Source: Zanthoxylum bungeanum (Eukaryota > Streptophyta > Magnoliopsida > Sapindales > Rutaceae). From it: a stretch of DNA of 64,000 bases. The stretch covers positions 62,001 to 126,000 of the forward strand of contig SKCR01017978.1 of assembly GCA_019454045.1 (NCBI GenBank), written 5' to 3'. The notes below the pieces were generated by a model, which was not told the DNA's origin, made no database searches, and saw only the letters and a list, made by a program, of their open reading frames with translations. Below, one piece after another: positions 23,523 through 34,842 of the stretch (position 1 is the stretch's first letter; each line of letters starts with the position of its first letter). The position numbers and the translations under genes were made by a program.

Positions 23523-24590
23523 CAATCTAAGCATGATTTGAATTCTAGGGTTTATGGACTTTAATTTGGGGATTTTCCTTGGAGTATGTATTTTTCCAAA
23601 TTGATTGTTTGGTTGTGATTAGATGATGATAACTAAGGGTTGTGCATCATTGGAATTGTGAAAAAATGATTAGATTAATTTTCCCCAAAATTCCTCACTT
23701 GGCCGAACATGTACCCTAGATTAAGGTCATGGTAAATTTAGGAAATTTGACAATTGGATATGTTAAATGCATGAAATGAATATTAATTATTGATTTAATT
23801 CGATTGAAATCAAAATCGGGTGTTATTTCATGCAATTGTCGTGAGTCTGAAGCATGTTGGAGACTTGATTTTGCTTCAATTTATGTTGGACATGAATTGG
23901 AAATAAAGCATGATTAATTGGATTAATTAATGTTTTGGAAATATTAGATTAATTGATTAATTATGTTAATTACACTTTAATTGAATAAATGTGATTTTGG
24001 AATATTATGTTAATTTAATTTGGTTGTATTTGGGCTAATGGGCTTGGTTGGGCCAAGTATGGTTTTGGACAATTGGGTTGGATCCAATTGGGCCTAAAAC
24101 CATTTCCATAAAGTCCAAATATGACTTTTGGCCCTTTAATAATTTAATTGGACCTAAGGGGCCTAAATTGATATTTGGCATATGGTGATTCCTAATTGGG
24201 CCTTGGCATTTTGGGTTGGATCCATGATGGCCAAAGCCCATACCTAAAGAATTAATTGAAAGCCCATTGGACTTTAATTGAATTGGCATTGGATGCTGAT
24301 TGGGCCTTTGAGACCCAATTGGATTGGATTTGGAATCCAAGTCTAAAAATGATTGGATACAATTTAAATTGGATTTAAAATTATAGTTCGATATAATTCA
24401 AGAATACGTACTTTGAGTATTTATTCTTAAACGAGTTGGACTCGCCCAAATCAAATCGTTGTATGAACATTGGATGGTCATTAATCAAATATTAATTAAT
24501 TGGATTAGATTGATTGAAAGCATGCTTTGTCTGAATACTTGGATGTATTTGTATGAATAATGTATATCAAATGGATATTAGTTGGGTGGG
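23523..24590 (+). other. Leader of copia C, 5' part
   Basis: Homologous to 4837-5950 of copia A. Non-coding; 24025-24330 is rich in TGGGCC/TTGGGCC motifs. It ends with the target duplication gtggg at 24586-24590. Confidence 0.82.
24586..24590. repeat. Target site duplication of element D, left copy
   Basis: gtggg immediately before TGTAGGACACAG. The right copy is 53388-53392. The pre-insertion text GGGTGGGTGCAATTTT is reconstructed directly from the two flanks. Confidence 0.9.
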
Positions 24591-25991
24591 TGTAGGACAC
24601 AGAACTTGATGACGTTGTTCTAGGCTCGCGGCCTAGTTGGGAGTACGGAATAGCCCACGGGGGAACTAAACCGGAGAACAAAATGGAGTCGCCACCCGGT
24701 GTGAACCGAGACAAATATTTAAGGCCGCACTCACCCCTCGCAAGGGAAGACCTCAAACCGTTGGGTTCAGAATGGTCCCTTACTTATGCCACTTGTAATG
24801 ATATGATTTGTGCAATAAACTAACCGAATCTATGCGACATACATGCTCAAAGATGACTTAGATCTAGTTCTCATTCATGAAGGTAAATCCTACGTCTAAG
24901 TTTGCATGCTTCGAAAGTAAGTCATTATAACGACAAGCATACAATATCACATAACGAGCATGTTGAATCATCCAACTCAAAGAACAAATAAAAATTACTT
25001 CAACATAAACATAAACTAAACTACTAATGCGAAATTAAAGAACTAAATCATACATAAAGAAGTAACATAATCATGCTTAAAATAAACAATAAACTAGACT
25101 AAATCATGCTTTAATAATAAATAACGTACTAGCAACCTAATCATGCTCGAATACAAAGTTTGGATGAAACGAAATACGTGTGTCTCTCAAGTGGTACGTG
25201 GCATTGTATCCTGAGTACAGACCACACTACCGTCCATTCAGATTCGGCTACGGAATTTACGTCTGGGTTTCCATCCGATATACCACAAGAGAGAACACAT
25301 ATTCCGTTCATCCGGAAATCACATCATGCATCAATCCACAATACTCATGCGAAATAAAATAATAAAATAAATAGAAAATAAAGGAGAATAAATAAAAAGG
25401 GTGCCTTCAGGTCTAACCTCTTTTTTCGTCTCTCGAAAGCGCGTTACACGGCCGTCAGAAGGGTTAATGCTCCGCAACTCTTCCGGTTTACTGGTTCAAC
25501 ATTTTCCTTCGCTATTTGGGCTGCTGTTTTCACTCTGTTTCGCTGCTATTTTCAAGGTATTTTCTGGTCACTGTTTTAAGGTAATTTAAGGACTGTTTAT
25601 GCGGTGTTAAAGGGATAAAGGAGGCTGCGGTTTTGGTGATTTTTGGGGGAGTTTCTGGACTGTTTTTAGTGTAGTTTTGGGACTGTTTGGAGGTGTTTTC
25701 AGGGGCTAAATATGCGGTAGTTTTAAGGGTTGCTGGAGGTCAGTTTGTGCGTTGATTTGAGGGGTTGCTAGGGGTCAGTATTTTTGCGTGAATGAGGCTA
25801 TGTAAGGGCAGTATTTGTGGCGTGAAGGAGGCTGTTTGGTGATGGCAGTGAAAGGGGCAAAGGACGTGTTTAGTGGCTATATGAGGGGACGTGTCGAGTG
25901 ATGGTGTTAAAGAGGCAGAGGATTTAGGCAGTGTGTTGATTCGTTAAGGGGCTTGTGGCGTTGAAGGACATTATGCGTGAGAGGGGGCAGG
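24591..25991 (+). repeat. D LTR copy 1, 5' part
   Basis: Starts TGTAGGACACAGAA and aligns with the start of the complete LTR at 51033 (TTAAGGCCGCACTC, then ACCCCTCGCAAGGG). The 3' portion drifts into GTGAAGG-rich degenerate repeats. The copy is interrupted by a solo gypsy LTR, continues at 26898-27072, then breaks into copy 2. Confidence 0.8.
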
Positions 25992-26897
25992 TGATGTGAT
26001 CTAGAATGAGCTCTGTTTATTGGGCCAAGTTAACTTGAAGTTGTGGCTGATTGCATGGCTTGGTCAAATTGGTGTATTTGGGCCATTTTGGTGGATTTGG
26101 AAGATTCATTGGGTTCTGGAGTTTGGTCCATGCATGAGACATTATGTGAAGGCTTTATTATGTCTAAAGCAATATTGGAATGGGTGTAGGACGTGCATGG
26201 GCTGCCTTGATTGATTTTGGGCTTTATTTCCGAATGGTGCATTAGCAGTGGCGGGATTTATGCAGTCTTCATATTTTAGACGTAACTTTCTCGTCCGATA
26301 TCCGATTTTGGTGATTCAAGTTGCATTGAAAAGAGAACTCGTATCTCTACAACTTTGAAGTGTTCATCAAAGTCCATTTCGGATTTCTTCATGGTCTAAA
26401 TGAGGACGCAATGTATCCCTATAGTTTTTATATTTTATATTTTTTTAAGTTATGTGTTGTTTAAGTGTTGGGCTGAACATTAATTAAATTAAAAAGCCCA
26501 TGGACGAAATTTTCAAGTATTTTATTAGGGTTTTATTATATTTTGGTAGAATTAGGGTTAGCCACCTATTTAAAGGGGCATTATTCATTGTAATGGAGAT
26601 AATTAACCAATAATATATCTTTTTACAAAACAAATTGACTTGTGTCATCTTGAGGGAGTGGATTCTTCCTTGGTTTTACGGAACAAAAGCTTATCAACGT
26701 GTGGCAAGCGTTGTGGCGCTGTATCGCTGTTCAGGATTCTCCAAAGAAATAAAGAAAGGTTTTTAAGGGCAATGTTCCTTAAGGGTTGGACTTGATCTTG
26801 GAAGGATTTTGTTCTTACAAAATCAAGATTCGCAGTTCTTGGGGCTTAGAACACGTGGAGAGGTTTGCTTGGCTTTGTTCCAGGCAGGTTTCTATCA
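25992..26897 (+). repeat. Solo LTR of a Ty3/gypsy relative
   Basis: 906 bp, TGATGTGATC to TTTCTATCA. The U5-like end (TTGTTCTTACAAAATCA, then GTTCTTGGGGCTT) resembles the ends of the G1 and G2 LTRs. CACCTATTTAAAGGGGCATT near 26560 looks like a TATA-type promoter. The flanks are gcagg on the left and gcaag on the right, a 4 of 5 match that could be a decayed target duplication. No PBS or polypurine tract adjoins, as expected for a solo LTR. Confidence 0.65.
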
Positions 26898-27072
26898 GCA
26901 AGTATTGGCGTGAAGGCTTGTGAGGGGCAGGTGGCTTCTGTGTGAAGTGTGGCGTAAAGGCTTGTGAGGGGCTGTTGAAGGTGCAACGTGAAGGCTGATT
27001 TGTGGCGTTGAAAGGTTTGCTTAGGTTGTGGTCTATGCGTGAGGCAGATTTTTATGAGAGGGTGAATCGGAA
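26898..27072 (+). repeat. D LTR copy 1, continuation
   Basis: GTGAAGGCTTGTGAGGGG-type degenerate repeats like those at 25830-25980. It joins abruptly at 27073 to LTR copy 2, which begins about 120 bases into the LTR. Confidence 0.6.
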
Positions 27073-29311
27073 AAATGTGATTTAAGGCCGCGCTCACCCC
27101 TCGCAAGGGAAGACCTCAAACAGTTGGGTTCAGAATGGTCCCTTACTTATGTCACTTGTAACGATATGATTTGTGCAATAAACTAACCGAATCCACTCAA
27201 CATATATGCTCAAATGTGACTTAGATCTAGTTCTCATTCATGGAAGTAAATCCTACGTCTAAGTTTGCATGCTTCGAAAGTAAGTCATTATAACGGCAAG
27301 CATACAATATCACACAACGAGCAGCATGTTGAATCATTAAACACAAAGAACAAATAAATAACTACTTAAACAAAACGTAAACTAAATTCCTAATGTAAAA
27401 TCAAAGAACTAAATCATGCATAAATAAATAACATAATCATATTTGAAGACAAACATAAACTAGACTAAATCATGCTTAAATAATAAATAACGTACTAGCA
27501 ACCTAATCATGCTTAAATATAAAGTTTGGATGAAACGAAATACGTGTGTCTCTCAAGTAGTATGTGGCATTGTATCCCGAGTACAAACCGCACTACCGTC
27601 CATTCGGATTCGGCTACGGAATTTACGTCCGGGTTTCCATCCGATATACCACAAAAGAGAACACGCATTCCGTTCATCCGGAATTCACATCATGCATCAA
27701 TCTATAACATTCATGCGAAATAAAGTATTAAAATAAATAAAAACGAAAGATAATAAATAAAAATGTGCCCTCAGGTCTAACCACTTTTGTCGTCTCTCGA
27801 AAGCGCGTTACACGGCCGTCGGAAGGGTTGATGCTCCGCAACTCCTTCGGTTCACTGGTTCAACGTTTTCCTTCGCTGTTTCGCTATTTGGGCTGCTGTT
27901 TTTACTCCACTTCGCTGCTATTTTCGATGTATTTTCTGGTCACTATTTTAAGGCAATTAAGAGACTATTTTATGGGTTATTTGGACTGGTTTGGGTTGCG
28001 GTTTTTGGACTGTTTTGGGGGCAGTTTTTGGACTGTTTTTAGTGTAGAACTGGGCAGATTTTCAATGGTTTTTGGGTGCAGAACTGGGCAGTTTTGGTGG
28101 TTGTTCTGGGCGTGCAATGTAGGGCAGTTTGTACGTGAACTGAAGGCACGTGAAGAGGCAGTGTATATGTGAGTCGGTGAGGTCAGTGAGTGGGCTGAAG
28201 GAGTTGATTTGGTCGGTGAAAGGGGTGATGGGCATGAGTGGGTGGCGTTGTTGGAAAGCTTGAGGCGTTGTGAGGGATACATGAAGGAGCCAGCAAATGT
28301 ATTCGTGAGTGAGGTTTGTAGCGTGAAGGTGTTAGCTGGTAAATGTGGGACGTTTTTTTGAAAGTGAGTTTGGCTTATATCCACGGTGAAAGGCTGTTTT
28401 AGGGGCTTTATTTTATTTGTTTGTATCAGGGTTCTTCGGGTTGGCTGGTGTCAGCGTGTTGCATGAAGAGGGGGACGTGTGTGTGGGTTGGCTGGCAGTT
28501 TGCCAAGAGCTGCTCTTGGAGTTGTGTGAGTTGCTAGGTTTATGTGTGTGTCTTCGTGAGTTGATTTGTTTGTTGTCGTGAATTAGAGGAGTGAGAGCCG
28601 TGAGTCTTAGCGTTAGTTTTATTGTGCGTGGCCGAGAGAGAGAATTAGGAGAGAGTGGCGAGAGAGAGAAGTGAAAGAGAGGATGTATTCTTTAGTTATT
28701 TGTGTGAATGAGCCAGAGGTTTAATGTGTTGGTGAAGGGTTCTTTTTATAGGCAAATGGATGAGGGCTATCCTTGTTTGAAAAAGGAAAGGATTTGTGTA
28801 ATTATTGGAGATATTTTTAATTATTATGTGATAAGGAAAAATCTTTTAATTATGGAAGTGATTTGATTTAATTTGATTTATTCTCTTTTAGTGAGGGATA
28901 TGATTTGGTTTAATTAGGCAAAGGATCCATGGGATTTCTTTAATTTAGGAAGTGGATTTGGCTTTATTTATGCATGTGTTTAATGTGTGTTTTTGTTAAT
29001 TTGGAAGGTGAATGGGCGTGGCTTAGAGTGATTTGGGCGTGGGCTTGGCTCAGTTTGGTGGGCTTGGTGTATGGTTTGGTGATGTGTGGGCTTGTTGTGT
29101 GTCTTGCGGGGGTTTGGGCTAAGGATGTGTTTTGAAACAGAGGTCCAACAAGCAAACCCGAAGCTAATCCAGCGAATTAAATCCAACAGAAATGTCAATT
29201 CTTGACTCTTCCCTTCCGACGTCTGTTTCCCGCAGCTTCCACAATTAAAGAGGTAGTGTCTCTATGTGAGACTCATCGTCGGGACTTATATGCAAAAATG
29301 CAGTGCCTACA
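27073..29311 (+). repeat. D LTR copy 2 (lacks its first ~120 bases)
   Basis: Aligns with 51154-53387 to the end CAGTGCCTACA at 29311. TTTTTATAGGCAAATGG at about 28745 is a candidate TATA box inside the LTR and is conserved in the other copies (31948, 52821). No coding sequence is credible. Confidence 0.88.
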
Positions 29312-31581
29312 GTCGCCCCCACTTTGATGGGACTGGTGCAGTGTGTGACAATGACAATCCTATCAAAGTACGTGCGATGCATTTTCACTTACCTGGCTCG
29401 CCTGCTGCCAGCTCGCTTGCCTGTTGCTCTGAACTGAATTGATGATGTGCCATTCCTGGCATGCTAAACCCTGTACCTAGGGTGTCGCGGTGTCAACAAT
29501 AGTCCACGATAATCCATGAAAGTCTGGCGTGCTAAACCCCGTACCTAGGGTGCCGCAGTGATGTCTGCATACTCGGAGTTCCGTAGAGCTGATTTTGTTG
29601 GGACATACCCGGCGTGTTAAACCTCATACCCGAGGTGTCGCGGTTACGTCTCCATACCTAGAGTGTCGCAGAGCTGATTTTGTTGTGCCATTCCCGGCAT
29701 GCTAAACCCCATACCCGAGGTATCGCGGTTGCGTCTCCATACCTACAGTGTCGCAGAGTTTATGTCTACATACTCGAAGTGTCGTACCCGGCAAGCTAAA
29801 CCACATACCCGAGGTGTCGCGGTTGCGTCTCCATACCTAGAGTGTCATAGTGATATCTCCATACCCGGAGTGCCGTACCTGGCAAGCTAAACCTCATACC
29901 CGAGGTGTCGCAGATGGGTCTCCATACCTAGAGTGTCGCAGTGATATCTCATACCCGGAGTGCCATACCTGGCAAGCTAAACCCCATACCCGAGGTGTCG
30001 CAGTTGTGTCTCCATACCTAGAGTGTCGCAGTGATATCTCCATACCCGGAGTGCCGTATCTGGCAAGCTAAACCCCATACCTGAGGTGTCGCGGTAATAT
30101 CTCCATACCCGGAGTGCCGTACCTAGCGAAACTGATGCTGTGTCTCCATACTGGTAGTGCCATACCCGGTAAAACTAATGATGTGTCTCCATACCCGGAG
30201 TGCCATACCCGGCAAAACTGATATTGATGTCTCTATACCCGGAGTGCCATAACCGGCAAAACTGAAACTGATGTCTCCATACCCAGAGTGCCATACCCGC
30301 AAAACTGATAATGATGTCTCCATACCCGGAGTGCCATACCCGGCAAAACTGATAATGATGTCTCCATACCCGGAGTGCCATACCCGGCAAAACTGAAACT
30401 GATGTCTCCAAACCCGGAGTGCCATACCCGGCAAAACTGAAACTGATGTCTCCATTCCCGGAGTGTCATACCCAGCAAAATTGAAACTGATGTCTCCATA
30501 CTCGGAGTGCCATACCTGGCAAAACTGATACTGATGATGATGTGGGCCTCGCCCCCAGAGTGCCATACCCGGCGAGACTGCTATTGATACTGATGTGTGC
30601 CTCGCCCCCAGAGTGCTATACCCGGCCAGACTGATACTGATGCTAATGTGGGCCTCGCCCCCAGAGTGCCGTACCCGGCAAGACTGATACTGATAATGAT
30701 GTGGGCCTCGCCCTCGGGAATCATCCCCAAAACTGATATTGATGATGTGATGGTTTATTCTCGAACCATGTTGTGAGGTGGTCAATTCCCGAACCGTTAC
30801 TGTGTGAGGTGGTCCATTCCCGAACCGTTACTGTGAGGTGGTCCATTCCCGAACCATTACTGTGATGTGGTCCATTCCTGAACCTTGCTCCATTCTCGGA
30901 GTGCCATTCCCGGCTTGTTCATTCCTGAACCGTGCTCAATTCTCGGAGTGCCATTTTCGACTTGTTCATTCTTGAACTATGCTCCAACCATGCTCCATTC
31001 TCGGAGTGCCATTCCTGGCTTGTTCATTCTCGAACCGTGCTCCATTCTCGGAGTGCAATTTTCGACTTGTTCATTCTCGAACTATGCTCAATTCTCGGAA
31101 TGCCATTTTCGATTTGTTTATTCTCGAACTATGCTCCATTCTCGGAGTGCCATTCCCGGTTTTCTGATGATGTGTGGGCCTCAACACTGGGACTCAGCCC
31201 CAAAACTGATACTGATGTAGGCCTCGGCCCTGGGACGCATCCCCAAAACTGACACTGATGATGTGTGGGCCTCAACCCTGAACTGATATTGATGTGAGCC
31301 TCGCCTCCAAACTGATACTGATGTGGGCCTCGCCCCCAGACTCATCCCCAAAACTGATACTGACGTGGGCCTCAACCCTGGGACTCATCCCCAAGCTGAT
31401 ACTGATGTGGGCCTCGCCCCCAGACTGATACTTATGTGGGCCTCGCCCCTAACTGATACTGATGTAGGCCTCGCCCCCAGACTGATACTTATGTGGGCCT
31501 CGCCCCCAGACTGACACTGATGTAGGCCTCGACCATGGGACTCATCCCCAAAACTGATGCTGATGTGGGCCTCGACCCTTG
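29312..31581 (+). repeat. D internal region, unit 1: tandem repeat blocks
   Basis: After a 130-base unique start, the sequence is successive repeat families: about 90-bp units at 29560-30120 (TCTCCATACCTAGAGTGTCG recurs at 29829, 29920, 30010); 44-bp units at 30123-30535 (TGTCTCCATACCCGGAGTGC); 53-bp units at 30538-30720 (ATGTGGGCCTCGCCCCCAGA at 30540, 30593, 30646, 30699); about 30-bp units at 30755-30880 (GGTGGTCCATTCCCGAACC); about 47-bp units at 30886-31160 (GCTCCATTCTCGGAGTGCC); and about 29-45-bp units at 31160-31580 (GATACTGATGTGGGCCTCGC). The frames that stay open through it are repeat artefacts. Confidence 0.9.
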
Positions 31582-32505
31582 GGGTGAAAGGATGCTTTAG
31601 GGGCTTTATTTTATTTGTTTGTATCAGGGTTCTTCGGGTTGGCTGGTGTCGGCGTGTTGCATGAAGAGGGGGAAGTGTGTGTGGGTTGGCTGGCAGTTTG
31701 CCGAGAGCTGCTCTTGGAGTTGTGTGAGTTGCTAGGTTTATGTGTGTGTCTTCGTGAGTTGATTTGTTTGTTTTCGTGAATCGGAGGAGTGAGAGCCGTG
31801 AGTCTTAGGGTTAGTTTTATTGTGCGTGGCCGAGAGAGAAAATTAAGAGAGAGTGGCGAGAGAGAGAAGTGAAAGAGAGGATGTATTCTTTGTTATTTGT
31901 GTGAATGAGCCAGGGTTTAATGTGTTGGTGAAGGGTTCTTTTTATAGGCAAATGGATGGGGGCTATCATTTTTTGAAAATGAAAGGATTTGTATAATTAT
32001 TGGAGATATTTTTAATTATTATGTGATAAGGAAAAATCTTTTAATTAGAGAAGTGATTTGATTTAATTTGATTTCTTCTCTTTTATTGAGGGATATGATT
32101 TGGTTTAATTATGCAAGGGATCCATGGGATTTCTTTAATTTAAGAAATGGATTTGGCTTGATTTATGCATGTGTTTAATATGTGTTTTGTTAATTTGGAA
32201 GGTGAGTGGGCGTGGCTTAGAGTGATTTGGGTGTGGGCTTGGCTCAGTTTGGTGGGCTTGGTGTATGGTTTGGTGATGTGTGGGCTTGGTGTGTGTCTTA
32301 CGGGGGTTTGGGCTAAGGATGTGTTTTGAAACAGAGGTCCAACAAGCGAACCCAAAGCTAATACAGCGAATTAAATCCAACAGAAATGTCAATTCTTGAC
32401 TCTTCCCTTCCGACGTCCGTTTCCCGCGGCTTCCACAATTAAAGAGGTAGTGTCTCTATGTGAGACTCATCATCGGGCCTTATATGCAAAAATGCAGTGC
32501 CTAGA
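31582..32505 (+). repeat. D LTR copy 3, 3' part
   Basis: Begins GGTGAAAGGATGCTTTAGG, matching the LTR from about position 1430 (52463 onward), and ends GTGCCTAGA. Its join to the repeat array at 31580 is a deletion junction. In the other unit 12.2 kb, including G2, lies between the same points (about 40248-52462). Confidence 0.85.
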
Positions 32506-32526
32506 GTGGGGCTAATTTTGGAAATT
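32506..32526 (+). other. D/copia junction, unit 1
   Basis: gtggg (32506-32510), the D target duplication, is followed by copia leader text. It ends in TAATTTTGGAAATT (32513-32526), which is also the left copy of the LINE target duplication. The same junction occurs at 53388 in unit 2. Confidence 0.85.
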
Positions 32527-34828
32527 TTTTTTTGGATAAGGTAAGTATTATAACCAAAAGGAAAACTATACAAGAGCAAAGGGGCATCCCCCAGGATCTA
32601 GAGAGGACATGCCCTTCTAGAAGAAAGCCAAACGGCTACAAGAGATCAACTAAAGATGTCATCGGGCAAGTGCCACGAAAGGTGAAGCCATTTATTGTCA
32701 TAAGATGGATTCACCTTACGTAAAGAACTAACCCGAACATCAAAAACAATATCATATAGAAGAACAGAAACTGGCCTAAGAGGCATATCATGAGTGCGAG
32801 CATTCCTCTCCCTCCATATATGGTAAACTGACGCTGCAAAGGACAGACGAACCAGAAGATGATATAAAGAGGCACCGGAGAACTGACAAAGCCACTCAAC
32901 AGTTTGGCGCCAATCTCGACAGCTCCAATCTAATCCACACATGGCTAGCACAGACGACCAAACCCTCGATGAAAAGAGGCACTGAAAGAAAAGATGATCG
33001 ATGTCCTCACTCGAACAACCACAAAGGATACACCGCGAGCATGAGGATATACCAAATTTCATCAGACTGTCCTGAGTACAAAGGCCTCCCTGAATAGACA
33101 TCCAAAGAAGAAAAGAATGGCGGGGAATAGATTTCCGGAACCATACAACTCGGGACCAAGGCATCTCGGGTCTCCTTGACCTCAAAGCATTCCAGGCACT
33201 ATCCACAGAAAATCTCCCATGTCTATCATCCTCCCAAACCAGCACATCCTCCCTCAAACTAGAAGGAGACGGAAGGTGAGTCTGAACCAAATCAACAAGA
33301 GCAGCAGATCTAGAAGGGGGCCAATGCAACCTTACCATCAATAATATTAGGTTTAACATAATGTAGAGCAGTGGAAGAAAATGTCGAATCAAGATTGTCA
33401 ACTCCACAGAACCATTCAAGGCAGTGGCATAACTCTTAGTACCACCAGAAAAACCCCCATCTTTTACTACAGGATTCACCGGCACCACCTCCTTACGCAC
33501 ACCCAAGGCATCACCAGACACTCTTCTACCGGTCAATTGGGTATCAATCTGCCTCACAGCACCACCAATTACATTAACAGAATCCATCAAGACACTACTA
33601 TCAGAACCAAGCAAACTCACTCCATCCAACCTGCCTTCAGTGCTAACTACAACACCAGAACCCCTATCAGAACCAACACCAACTACACCCACATCTGCCT
33701 TAGCTCCAGGAGCACAGCCAACCTTCTTACGGTCAGTACCAGGACCAGATACACCATTCTCCAATCCATTCTTTACAACCCTTGCATCCCTTACATCTGA
33801 AGCCAAACAACCCACAGACCCCCCTGCAATAACAAAGTCTGAAACCACAACTGGTAGGAAACCATTCACCTTAGCATCACAAATCACATTCTCTGCATCA
33901 ACTGAAACAGCCACTGCCGAGGATGTCAACAACTCAATACCAGATTTCCCAACAACATCTTGGCCAGCAGCCACTACTGGCTTAGAAACATTGCCCACCA
34001 AAATTGAATCAACAATACCAGTAGTTACACTCGGAGACCAGACACCAAGCAATCCGGCAGAGCCACCACCAACTCCATGTCCAATAACACCCTCAACGGA
34101 ACGAACAACACCAGGGTCAAAATCCAAATTCTCATTATTCAACACATCAATGCCACCTTCACCCAAACAATCGGCAGATCTACACACAATGTTAGTGCCA
34201 GGAGCACAAAAATCGCTGGCCGAAACAGAAGCAACACCAAACTCAGGCAAATAAGAGCCTGAACAACCAGCAGGAACACCAAAATCACCTTGACCCGGAA
34301 CACTGCAACGACGGAGACAGAAACAGATGGGAGATAACACCAGACCCACTATCACCAATAACCAAGCTAGAGGCTGAAGCGACTCCTTCTGAGAAAGTCA
34401 ATGCCGCCGGCGCTGAGGAAGGAACCGAGAGGGCCACGAGATCCGACGATGGCTTCGAGCAAACCGAACCCAGCACAACCTGTGAAGCATTAGAGGCCAA
34501 CGAGGTAGCCCTAACAGCTCTACGGCCAGTGCCAGGGAGGCGCGGCCCCACGATAGGAAGACCAGAAGGAGGCATAATGAAAGAAACGGTGAGGAGGAAA
34601 ATAAGGAGAGCAAAAGAGGCGAAAGTAGAAAGGAAAGGAGAAAAAAAGGGGGGAAACCAGAATATAAAAGACCAAAACCGATCTAAGAAAAATAAAGGGA
34701 AAGAAAATAGATCTGAGAAAACAAATGGGTAACAAGAGGAGAAAGGCACGGGGAAAATAATTTTAGTAAAAGTCCAGATCTGAGAAGAGAGAATCAATTT
34801 GGTAGAAGACCAAAGAGATCCAGGTACG
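32527..34828 (-). mobile_element. LINE (L1-type) copy 3, internally deleted
   Basis: 2.3 kb on the minus strand, ending in a run of A (plus-strand Ts from 32525), with a 14-bp target duplication TAATTTTGGAAATT at 32513-32526 and 34829-34842. It has the 3' UTR shared with the other LINE copies, the ORF2 C-terminus and, joined to it, an ORF1-like N-terminal part. The endonuclease and reverse transcriptase domains are missing. The complete 5' leader with a precise target duplication suggests either a shortened RNA was inserted or the deletion came later. Confidence 0.9.
32646..34575 (-). pseudogene. LINE ORF1 N-terminus fused to ORF2 C-terminus
   Basis: On the minus strand the start MPPSGLPIVGPRLPG is at 34575, a plausible ORF1 start. 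One frameshift near 34310 leads into a long frame that stays open to 32646. The first 310 residues are low-complexity Gly/Val/Ser-rich with SYATALNGSVE, like the end of plant LINE ORF1 N-regions. The rest is ORF2: RLHWPPSRSAALVDLVQ, GRFSVDSAWNALR, PRHSFLLWMSIQGGLC and the zf-RVT block CILCGCSSEDIDHLFFQC near 32970-33025. The join is around 33350. Endonuclease and RT are absent, so it cannot be autonomous. Whether the fusion protein is made is unknown. Confidence 0.82.
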
Positions 34829-34842
34829 TAATTTTGGAAATT
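34829..34842. repeat. LINE target site duplication, right copy
   Basis: TAATTTTGGAAATT, identical to 32513-32526, followed by the continuing copia leader GTTGTAAGTGTGG. Confidence 0.92.

Noticed and set aside
24035..24340. 101-codon minus-strand frame
   Set aside because: Arises from the TGGGCC-rich part of the copia leader; no homologous frame in copia A.
30123..30785. 220-codon minus-strand frame rich in WRHQFQFCRVWHSGYGD text
   Set aside because: It is the 44- and 53-bp repeats read through; the repeat lengths and base content keep it open, and no domain or start context supports a gene.
29312..31581. CRISPR-like array
   Set aside because: Repeats are directly tandem with no unique spacers of constant size, and the surrounding DNA is plant retrotransposon.
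33640..34254. 204-codon plus-strand Thr/Pro-rich frame
   Set aside because: Antisense shadow of the LINE ORF1 region, which has the better evidence on the minus strand.
32646..34358. 570-codon minus-strand frame as a host gene
   Set aside because: Its C-terminal third is LINE zf-RVT sequence repeated at 14455 and 19206, and it is bounded by a LINE target duplication; called as a LINE remnant.
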